Below, piece after piece: positions 1 to 5,453 of a stretch of 5,453 nt of DNA. Position numbers and translations under genes: made by a program. The stretch is from Clostridiales bacterium. Lineage in GTDB: Bacteria; Bacillota; Clostridia; TANB77; CAG-508. The notes under the pieces are model-generated. The model made no database searches. It was given only the letters and a program-made list of their open reading frames with translations, and was not told where the DNA came from. The stretch covers positions 1-5,453 of the forward strand of contig DOYA01000181.1 of assembly GCA_003518755.1 (NCBI GenBank), given 5' to 3'. The stretch's first letter is position 1. Every line of letters begins with the position of its first letter.

Positions 1-841
1 AATTACAAAAATAAATAGAGTATATCTAAGTCCAGGAAATTGTAAAGCTCTTCCTGAAGTATTAGAAGCAATCAAAGAAGCAGATGGAATAATAATAGGA
101 CCTGGAAGCTTGTATACAAATGTAATTCCAAATTTACTTGTAAATGGAATTGCAAGAGCTATAAAAGAAGCCAAAGGAGTAAAATTATATGTTTGTAATA
201 TTATGACAGAACCTGGTTTAACTGACAATTATGATGTTTCAGATCATATTAATGCAATTATAGATCATTGTGGAGAAGGGTTAATTGATTATTGTTTATA
301 TGATACAGGTGAAGTTATACCTGAATTTATAAAAAAATACAATTTAGATGGTGCAGAGCTGGTTGAACAAAATATTGATGATGTAAAAGATAAAAAAATA
401 AGGTTTATTAAAGAAAACATGTCTATTATTAAAGATGATTTTGTTAGACATAATAGTATGCTAATAGCAGATACCTTAATAAAAATAATATGTGATGACT
501 TAAAATTCCAAGACAAACAAAATGATATAGAATATATTATGATGAATTCAAAACTTAAAGCAGATAAACAGATAAAAAAAGATATGATACTTAATGAAAA
601 ATATAATAAAAAACTTAAACATAACCACAGATTACGTAGAAAAATGAAAAGAAGTAAAAGCAAATTTGCAAATAAGTATAGTGATAGAATAAAATCAATA
701 CGCGAGTCAGATGAGAAAGCAATTAAAAAGAAAAAAGCAAATATAAGTAGAAAAGAAAAAAATGAAAAGAAAATTGAAGAAATGAAAAAGAAAAAAGAAG
801 AAATACTAAAAGCGTATGGAAAAATAAAAGAAAATAAATAA
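1..841 (+). CDS. yvcK: YvcK / CofD-like protein (gluconeogenesis factor family), 3' part only
   Basis: The frame is open from the left edge (first whole codon at 2) to TAA at 839-841, giving 279 visible residues; the N-terminal part lies outside the window. A TTG at 110 is internal, because homologous sequence continues upstream of it. Family signatures seen are GPGSLYTNVIPNLL (visible residues 33-46) and YVCNIMTEPGLTD followed by SDH (about 63-81), which match the CofD-like Rossmann fold of YvcK proteins. YvcK of Bacillus and relatives binds UDP-N-acetylglucosamine and is needed for normal growth and cell shape on gluconeogenic carbon sources; it is cytoplasmic. The recognisable domain ends near visible residue 168. 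The last 111 residues are a highly charged, Lys/Glu-rich, probably helical or coiled-coil tail that standard family members of about 320 residues lack. The gene probably shares an operon with the debranching enzyme 23 bases downstream. Family assignment is firm; the role of the tail is unknown. Confidence 0.93.
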   Translation, partial: ITKINRVYLSPGNCKALPEVLEAIKEADGIIIGPGSLYTNVIPNLLVNGIARAIKEAKGVKLYVCNIMTEPGLTDNYDVSDHINAIIDHCGEGLIDYCLYDTGEVIPEFIKKYNLDGAELVEQNIDDVKDKKIRFIKENMSIIKDDFVRHNSMLIADTLIKIICDDLKFQDKQNDIEYIMMNSKLKADKQIKKDMILNEKYNKKLKHNHRLRRKMKRSKSKFANKYSDRIKSIRESDEKAIKKKKANISRKEKNEKKIEEMKKKKEEILKAYGKIKENK

Positions 842-864
842 GAAAAAAATTTGGAGGAATACAA

Positions 865-2907
865 ATGAAGTTTAAAAAGAATGACTTAAATTTAGAACAA
901 GGGTTACAAAAAGAATGGATTATTACAAATGGCATAGGAGGATATGCTTCATCAACTATTATAGGAGCAAATACTAGAAAATATCATGGGTTAATGGTAG
1001 TACCCTTATATAGTCCAGGAAGAAGAATGTTAGTTTTATCAAAATTAGATGAAAGTATTACTATAAATGAAAAAAAACATGATTTATATACTAATATATG
1101 TAAGAATTATGTATCTCAAGGTTTTAAATATTTAGAATCATTCCAAAAAGATATTTTACCTATTTTTAAATATAAAGTTGAGAATACGGAAATAACTAAA
1201 ACTATATGTATGCAATATGAAAGAAATACAGTTATCGTATATTACAAAATCAGAAATGGAAACTATAATGCTAAATTACAATTAGCACCAGTATTTAATT
1301 TTAGAGATTTTCATTTGATGAATACAAATCATAATTTTAATTTAACACAAGAAAAAGAATCAGATAAAATTAAGTTAATAATTGATAATAATACACATCA
1401 TCCAATTTATATGAAAGTTTCAGATGGCAAGTATACAGAACATTCTAATGATATTTTTAACAATATGTTTTACATAGAAGAAGAAAAAAGAGGCTTTTTC
1501 CCTGAAGAAAATCATATTGTTAGTGGAGTGTTTGATATTGACATTGAGCCAAATGAGGAAAAAAATATATCTTTTATTTGCTCAATGGAAGAAAATATTG
1601 ATGAAATAGATTATAAACAAGTAATCAATAATGAAATTATAAGAATAAACAATATTTATAATAATTCTTTCTTAATTGATAATAGAAAGGAACAAAAAAC
1701 AAAAGAAGAACAAAAAAGAGATGATTTAGCCAAATTATTTATGATAGCTGGGGATAATTTTGTTGTGTATAGACCTACTTTTGGATTACATTCATTAATT
1801 GCTGGATATCCATGGTTTTTAGATTGGGGAAGAGATAGCCTAATATCTTTAGAAGGCCTATGTTTAATTCCTAAAAGATATGATATAGCAAGAGATGTAT
1901 TACTTACATGTACTAGAGATATAAAATATGGATTAATTCCAAATGGATATAGTGAAATAGATAATAGCCCATTATATAATAGTGCAGATGCTTCTTTATT
2001 ATTATTTGAACAGGTTGAGAAATATCTTGAATATACAGATGATCATAAATTTATAAAAGAAAACATTTATCCAAAACTAAAAATGATAATAGAACATTAT
2101 TCTACTGGTATAGATGTTTATGATAATAATATACATTTGGAAGAAGATGGCTTAATTTCATCTGGAACAGAAAACACACAAAATACGTGGATGGATGCTA
2201 AATATGGTGATTTAGCTTTTACTCCAAGGTGTGGAAAAGTAGTTGAAATAAATGCACTTTGGTATAATGCATTAAAAATAATGGAAAAACTTACAAGAAA
2301 ATATGAAAAAATTGGGAAAATTATTCAAAGTAAAAAATATGCTGAAATGGCTGAAAAATGCAAAGGATCATTTAATGTGGAATTTTATAATAGTAAGAAA
2401 AAATGCTTATATGATGTTGTTGGTGATAACAAAGTTAGGCCAAATCAATTATTTGCACTTTCTTTAACTTATCCAGTTGTAGATCCTAATACTTCATTAG
2501 CGGAAAATATAATTACAGTAGTTGAAAAGAAATTATTAAATAATTATGGATTAAAGACTCTTGCAAAAGGTGAGAAAAATTATATAGATGTTTATGAGGG
2601 AGATAATTTCAAAAGAGATGCAAGCTATCATCAAGGAATTACATGGCCTTGGTTACTTGGTCTTTACTATAATGCACTAAAAAATATTAAGAATTCAGAA
2701 AAAAATAAAGAAAAGAAAAAAGAATTAGAAACAAAGATAATTGATTTTAAGAAAAAAGTTGAAAAAGTATTTAGTAAAGAAATTGTTGAACGTGGTTGTA
2801 TAGGCTCAATTGCAGAAATATATGATTCTAGAACTCCTTATTTACCAAAAGGAGCTTTTGCACAAGGGTGGAGTGTAGCTGAAATCTTCCGCATAATTTT
2901 TAAGTAA
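865..2907 (+). CDS. Glycogen debranching enzyme / amylo-alpha-1,6-glucosidase (GH133 type), complete
   Basis: This 680-residue protein starts at ATG 865 behind a strong GGAGGA site (853-858, 6-base spacer). Residues 1 to about 270 match the beta-rich N-terminal domain of bacterial/archaeal debranching enzymes (NGIGGYASS at 22-30, NTRKYHGLMV at 36-45). Residues about 285-680 match the (alpha/alpha)6-barrel catalytic domain: GYPWFLDWGRDS (314-325), YNSADAS (371-377), TWMDA (441-445), EINALWYNAL (461-470), RPNQ (525-528), YHQGITWPWLLG (588-599) and AQGWSVAEI (666-674). By family knowledge it hydrolyses alpha-1,6 branch points of glycogen or limit dextrins in the cytoplasm. Asp444 and a C-terminal Glu (perhaps Glu651) are plausible catalytic acid and base, but this is inferred from motif position. 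There is no signal peptide. A Lys-rich segment at 607-635 looks like a helical insert. It has no separate alpha-amylase-like transferase domain, so it probably acts only as the glucosidase. No other glycogen genes are in view. Confidence 0.93.
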   Translation: MKFKKNDLNLEQGLQKEWIITNGIGGYASSTIIGANTRKYHGLMVVPLYSPGRRMLVLSKLDESITINEKKHDLYTNICKNYVSQGFKYLESFQKDILPIFKYKVENTEITKTICMQYERNTVIVYYKIRNGNYNAKLQLAPVFNFRDFHLMNTNHNFNLTQEKESDKIKLIIDNNTHHPIYMKVSDGKYTEHSNDIFNNMFYIEEEKRGFFPEENHIVSGVFDIDIEPNEEKNISFICSMEENIDEIDYKQVINNEIIRINNIYNNSFLIDNRKEQKTKEEQKRDDLAKLFMIAGDNFVVYRPTFGLHSLIAGYPWFLDWGRDSLISLEGLCLIPKRYDIARDVLLTCTRDIKYGLIPNGYSEIDNSPLYNSADASLLLFEQVEKYLEYTDDHKFIKENIYPKLKMIIEHYSTGIDVYDNNIHLEEDGLISSGTENTQNTWMDAKYGDLAFTPRCGKVVEINALWYNALKIMEKLTRKYEKIGKIIQSKKYAEMAEKCKGSFNVEFYNSKKKCLYDVVGDNKVRPNQLFALSLTYPVVDPNTSLAENIITVVEKKLLNNYGLKTLAKGEKNYIDVYEGDNFKRDASYHQGITWPWLLGLYYNALKNIKNSEKNKEKKKELETKIIDFKKKVEKVFSKEIVERGCIGSIAEIYDSRTPYLPKGAFAQGWSVAEIFRIIFK

Positions 2908-2951
2908 TTTGTTGAAAAATAATTACAATTTGTCAGAATATAGAAAGTGTA

Positions 2952-2970
2952 GGGGCGATTTTAATCGCCC
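2952..2970. repeat. GC-rich palindrome in the spacer before holA
   Basis: GGGCGATT (2953-2960) and AATCGCCC (2963-2970) are perfect inverted arms around TT; as RNA this would be a 7-bp stem with a 4-base loop. AGT (2946-2948) and ACT (2971-2973) could add an outer stem across a left-hand bulge. A run of ten A follows (2974-2983). There is no T-run after the stem on either strand, so it is not a standard intrinsic terminator. The block is strikingly GC-rich for this sequence. Its form, AGGGGCGA...TCGCCC, resembles short palindromic elements dispersed between genes in many bacteria, which is an inference from memory. It could also act as an mRNA hairpin separating the debranching-enzyme and holA messages. 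Confidence 0.7.
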
Positions 2971-2994
2971 ACTAAAAAAAAAACAATGCACTGC

Positions 2995-3004
2995 ACTTCG
3001 AAGT
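2995..3004. repeat. 10-bp perfect palindrome ACTTCGAAGT
   Basis: ACTTCGAAGT is its own reverse complement and lies 18 bases before the holA start codon, just upstream of its ribosome binding site. It could be the edge of the same repeat element as the palindrome at 2952-2970, a small operator, or chance. No regulator is known to me for this exact site. Confidence 0.35.
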
Positions 3005-3010
3005 AATAAA

Positions 3011-3016
3011 AAGAGG
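3011..3016 (+). promoter_or_regulatory. Ribosome binding site that fixes the holA start
   Basis: AAGAGG lies 6 bases before ATG 3023. The reading frame is open further upstream to a TTG at 2909, but that codon has no purine-rich site ahead of it and lies only 2 bases after the previous stop codon. This site supports ATG 3023 as the real start. Confidence 0.75.
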
Positions 3017-3022
3017 ATTGGT

Positions 3023-4042
3023 ATGAAACTTGAAGATTTAGAAAAAGAATTGAAACAACAAAAACTAAATTCTTTATATTTGCTTTATGGTGAAGAAAGA
3101 TTTTTGTTAGAGAGCTGTTTGAAAAAAATTAAAGGTCTATTTGGAGAAATATTAAAAGGAATCAATTATATAGAAATTGATGAATCAAATATTAGTGAAA
3201 TTATATCTGAACTTGAAACTCCACCTTTTGGTTTTGAAAAAAAACTTATTATTGCAAAAAACACAGGGTTGTTTAAAAAGGAAGCTAAAAGTAAAAGCAA
3301 AAAAGATGACAATAATATAGGTGCAAAGCTTTTAAAATATTTAGAAGATAATTTAGAAAATATTAAAGATTCAGTTGTTTTAGTTTTTGTAGAGCAAACA
3401 ATTGAAAAATCTGATTTAGCAAGCTTTATTGACAAAAATGGAATTAGTTGCAATTTTGAATATCAAAAAGCAAATCAAATTCAAGCAAGATTAAAGCAAA
3501 TTACAAATGCATATAAAGTAAATATAGATGTGCCAACATTAAGCTATTTTGTTGAAGTATGTGGAACAGATATGCAAGAGCTAATAAATGAAATTAGAAA
3601 ATTGATTGAATATGCAGGAGAAGGAGGAACAATTACAAAACAAGACATAGACAGTTTATCAATAAAAAAAATAGAAAGTGTTATATTTGATTTAACAGAT
3701 AGCTTAGGAAAAAAGCAAACAAATAAGGCAATAGAAGTATTAAGAAATTTAATACTTGCAAAAGAACCAACACAAAAAATTTTAATAACCTTATATAACC
3801 ACTTTAAAAAATTATATTTAACAAAACTAGCTTTAAAAGAAAATAGAAATCTAATTGAAGCATTAAATTTAAAGCCAAATCAAACATTTTTAACAAATAA
3901 GTATAAAACACAAGCAGGTTATTTTAAAGCTCAAGAAATAAGAAACATTTTACAACAGCTAACTGATTTAGATTATAAATATAAAATTGGATTGATAGAT
4001 TTAAATGTAGGATTTGAATCAATTTTATGTGCATATTGTTAG
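3023..4042 (+). CDS. holA: DNA polymerase III subunit delta (clamp loader)
   Basis: The 339-residue product has the usual length of Gram-positive HolA (YqeN-type) proteins. Delta is the clamp-opening wrench of the cytoplasmic clamp loader: it works with delta-prime and tau/gamma to load the beta sliding clamp on primed DNA. Visible signatures are LYLLYGEERFLLE at 18-30, the clamp-contacting region ETPPFGFEKKLIIAKN at 65-80 with exposed hydrophobics Phe69 and Phe71, an AAA+-like core without a functional Walker A site (as expected for delta), GTDMQELINEIRKL at 181-194, and the C-terminal collar ending in YKYKIGLIDLNVGFESIL at 318-335. A short lysine-rich insert (85-95) is surface-like. The start is ATG 3023; a longer reading from TTG 2909 would add 38 residues encoded by the intergenic palindrome and matches nothing in the family. 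rpsT, often found near holA in Firmicutes, is not seen here; an unknown gene follows after 30 bases. Confidence 0.95.
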   Translation: MKLEDLEKELKQQKLNSLYLLYGEERFLLESCLKKIKGLFGEILKGINYIEIDESNISEIISELETPPFGFEKKLIIAKNTGLFKKEAKSKSKKDDNNIGAKLLKYLEDNLENIKDSVVLVFVEQTIEKSDLASFIDKNGISCNFEYQKANQIQARLKQITNAYKVNIDVPTLSYFVEVCGTDMQELINEIRKLIEYAGEGGTITKQDIDSLSIKKIESVIFDLTDSLGKKQTNKAIEVLRNLILAKEPTQKILITLYNHFKKLYLTKLALKENRNLIEALNLKPNQTFLTNKYKTQAGYFKAQEIRNILQQLTDLDYKYKIGLIDLNVGFESILCAYC

Positions 4043-4072
4043 AAATTTATATAGATATAGGAGTGTTAAGCT

Positions 4073-4831
4073 ATGAATGGTGTTGAAATAAAAGGAGTTT
4101 TAGAAAAATATCTTAAAGATAATCCAGATTATTTATCAGATTTTTACAAAAACATATTAAGAAAATTTTATAATGACTCAGATTCAGAGAAAAAAGAATG
4201 GATGAATACTAATCTTAAAAATTTAGTTAGAGGGTTAAATTTGGATTTTGTAGATTGGTGTGAGTTGGTTAAAACTTTTAATGTATATATGAGAGATTTT
4301 ATACTTAGAGAATATCCTTTAAGTGATGGATATAAAAAAGTTTTGTGTGTAGGGGATGGAGAAAAATGTCATTTAGGAAGAAAGCTAGCAATGCAAGGAT
4401 ATAGAGTGGTATCTGTTGACCCAATGGCTCAAAAAAATTTTTCTTGCAGTAATATACGCGCAGTTAATAATAACGGTAAAGGCTCTATTTTTGTAGTTAA
4501 ACGTCCTTTTACAGAAGATTCAATTGATATGATAAATTGGGCAGATATTATAGTTGGAAGTAAGGTACCGATGTTAGCAGAAACATTATTAAAAATGCCT
4601 AAACCAGTAATTTTTAATGTAAGTGCAAATTCAGAAATACATAATATAAGTTTTGGAGGAAAAAAGGTTGAAAGTGGAGAAGATCTTCAGCAATGGATAA
4701 GTAATTCAAAGGGGGTTCATACATTTGAAATGGATTCTGAATCAAGATGGAAATTAGGATATAGTACTCTTATATTTGTTAAAGATCTTGAAAGAGATCA
4801 AAGAAGAGAGATGGGAGATACAAGATATTAA
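4073..4831 (+). CDS. Uncharacterised protein with a Rossmann-like (SAM-methyltransferase-like) core
   Basis: This 252-residue protein starts at ATG 4073 with AGGAG at 4059-4063 (9-base spacer). I do not recognise it as a named family. Residues 1-85 are predicted helical and charged. Residues 88-120 resemble the first beta-alpha-beta unit of a nucleotide- or SAM-binding Rossmann fold: KVLCVGDGEKCHLG (glycines 94 and 96), then YRVVSVDP (110-117) with acidic Asp116 at the end of the second strand. Later segments ADIIVGSK (157-164) and KPVIFNVSA (177-185) look like the fourth and fifth strands. The layout recalls the small archaeal UPF0146-type proteins, but that is only a structural impression. 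No methyltransferase catalytic motif such as NPPY or DPPY is present, so enzymatic activity is not shown. No signal peptide or membrane segment is seen. The 30-base gap suggests co-transcription with holA. It is clearly a real gene, but its function is unknown. Confidence 0.88.
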   Translation: MNGVEIKGVLEKYLKDNPDYLSDFYKNILRKFYNDSDSEKKEWMNTNLKNLVRGLNLDFVDWCELVKTFNVYMRDFILREYPLSDGYKKVLCVGDGEKCHLGRKLAMQGYRVVSVDPMAQKNFSCSNIRAVNNNGKGSIFVVKRPFTEDSIDMINWADIIVGSKVPMLAETLLKMPKPVIFNVSANSEIHNISFGGKKVESGEDLQQWISNSKGVHTFEMDSESRWKLGYSTLIFVKDLERDQRREMGDTRY

Positions 4832-4874
4832 AATTTGTAATTTAATAAATATAAATGTATAAAAACCCTTTTTA

Positions 4875-4904
4875 GGACAAAAATAAAGATAAGTATTTTT
4901 GTTT
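4875..4904. repeat. AT-rich inverted repeat in the sleB leader
   Basis: ACAAAAATA (4877-4885) and TATTTTTGT (4894-4902) are perfect 9-base inverted arms around the 8-base loop AAGATAAG. In RNA two G-U pairs (4875-4876 with 4903-4904) could extend the stem. It ends just before the sleB ribosome binding site (4905-4912). It could be an operator, a leader hairpin, or a weak AT-rich transcription end for the gene upstream. In such AT-rich DNA a chance match is possible. Confidence 0.4.
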
Positions 4905-4923
4905 AAGAGAGGTTTTAATTTTA

Positions 4924-5453
4924 ATGAAAAGATTTAATCATAGATTATTAATGTTTGTTTTTATAGTTAGTTTGATTGCAACAATGCTTTTTGGGGGATT
5001 TTCAAAGAACAATGAGGTTGAAGCATTATCTAAATATGGATCACGTGGAGATGAAGTAAAACAAATTCAACAAAAACTTAAAAATTGGGGATATTATAAT
5101 GGCGCAGTTGATGGAATTTATGGAAGTAAAACATTAGAAGCTGTAAAATATTTTCAAAGAAAAAATGGATTAACAGTTGATGGGATTGCAGGAGATAAGA
5201 CTTTAGCAGCATTAGGAATAAGAGGAACATCTAATTCATCAAGTTCAAGCTCTAATAGTAATTCAAATAATGTAACATTACTTTCAAAACTAATATATGG
5301 AGAGGCAAGAGGAGAGCCATATACAGGACAAGTTGCAGTAGGTGCAGTTGTAATGAATAGAGTGAAAAGCAATTCTTTTCCGAATACTATAGCAGGTGTA
5401 ATATATCAAAGTGGTGCATTTGATGCAGTATCAGATGGGCAAATAAATAAAAC
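4924..5453 (+). CDS. sleB: Spore cortex-lytic enzyme SleB, 5' part (runs off the window)
   Basis: The frame starts at ATG 4924 with AAGAGAGG at 4905-4912 (11-base spacer, slightly long) and stays open to the right edge, giving 176 whole codons with no stop. Residues 1 to about 34 form a secretion signal: basic MKRFNHR, a hydrophobic stretch at 8-25, and likely cleavage after VEA (32-34). Residues about 37-98 are a peptidoglycan-binding type 1 domain (GSRGDEVKQIQQKL at 39-52, GIYGSKTLEAVKYFQ at 64-78, GLTVDGIAG at 82-90). A Ser/Asn-rich linker (102-116) leads into the SleB/CwlJ hydrolase domain: LIYGEARGEPYTGQVAVG (123-140) with the expected catalytic Glu127, then VVMNRV (142-147), FPNTIAGVI (152-160) and GAFDAVSDGQ (164-173). 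By family knowledge SleB is a lytic transglycosylase made in the forespore; it attacks muramic-delta-lactam-containing cortex peptidoglycan during germination. Its partner gene ypeB often lies just downstream, beyond this window. Confidence 0.95.
   Translation, partial: MKRFNHRLLMFVFIVSLIATMLFGGFSKNNEVEALSKYGSRGDEVKQIQQKLKNWGYYNGAVDGIYGSKTLEAVKYFQRKNGLTVDGIAGDKTLAALGIRGTSNSSSSSSNSNSNNVTLLSKLIYGEARGEPYTGQVAVGAVVMNRVKSNSFPNTIAGVIYQSGAFDAVSDGQINK

Noticed and set aside
289..864. Long minus-strand open frame (191 codons) opposite yvcK, rich in Phe, Leu, Ile and Ser
   Set aside because: It is the reverse of the A-rich yvcK coding strand, which automatically yields Phe/Leu/Ser-rich pseudo-membrane sequence. 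It shows no ribosome binding site or family motif, and yvcK is well supported on the other strand.
723..935. Minus-strand 70-codon open frame across the yvcK/debranching-enzyme junction
   Set aside because: Phe-rich shadow of the lysine-rich tail and of the debranching enzyme start; it overlaps two supported genes.
2912..2941. Possible housekeeping promoter for holA (TTGAAA at 2912-2917 with GAATAT at 2936-2941)
   Set aside because: The -10 match is poor (3 of 6) and such matches are frequent in AT-rich DNA; the nearby TTGTCA (2930-2935) has no -10 at a workable distance.
2953..2983. Intrinsic terminator after the debranching enzyme gene
   Set aside because: The GC-rich stem is followed by A, not T, on the + strand. 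On the - strand the T-run comes before the stem, so neither orientation fits.
3166..3453. Minus-strand 95-codon open frame inside holA
   Set aside because: Wholly inside a well-supported gene, with no motif or start signal of its own.
4857..4885. Possible forespore sigma-F/sigma-G promoter for sleB (GTATAA at 4857-4862, GGACAAAAAT at 4875-4884)
   Set aside because: The -35-like element is good, but the spacer is about 13 bases, shorter than usual, and the -10 element misses key positions. No CATnnTA sigma-G -10 was found in the spacer. Biologically expected but not supported well enough to annotate.
5154..5372. Minus-strand 72-codon open frame opposite sleB
   Set aside because: It overlaps the conserved hydrolase domain of SleB, including its catalytic motif; there is no independent evidence of coding.

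Overview
The window is a very AT-rich stretch in which all five genes read in the same direction (+). A spore cortex-lytic enzyme gene, a YvcK/CofD-like protein, a Gram-positive-type DNA polymerase III delta subunit and purine-rich Shine-Dalgarno sites together point to an endospore-forming, low-GC Firmicute, most likely in the class Clostridia. The species cannot be told from this sequence.

Layout. (1) 1-841: the 3' part of a yvcK gene, cut by the left edge of the window. Its conserved domain is followed by an unusual lysine-rich tail of about 110 residues. (2) 865-2907: a complete archaeal/bacterial-type glycogen debranching enzyme (amylo-alpha-1,6-glucosidase), 23 bases after yvcK. (3) 2908-3022: a 115-base spacer with a GC-rich palindrome that stands out against the AT-rich surroundings, a run of ten A and a second small palindrome. 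(4) 3023-4042: holA, the delta subunit of the DNA polymerase III clamp loader. (5) 4073-4831: a conserved-looking protein of unknown function with a Rossmann-like core. It lies 30 bases after holA and is probably co-transcribed with it. (6) 4832-4923: a short spacer with an AT-rich inverted repeat. (7) 4924 to the right edge: sleB, encoding a secreted germination enzyme, truncated by the window.

The genes do not form one pathway. YvcK and the debranching enzyme could be linked through carbon storage and cell-wall precursor supply. HolA belongs to replication and SleB to spore germination. The stretch looks like ordinary core chromosome: no transposase, phage gene, CRISPR array, tRNA or rRNA was seen. 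The points most worth a second look are the basic tail on YvcK, the GC-rich palindrome ahead of holA, the uncharacterised Rossmann-like protein, and the inverted repeat in the sleB leader. I found no convincing novel multi-gene system.
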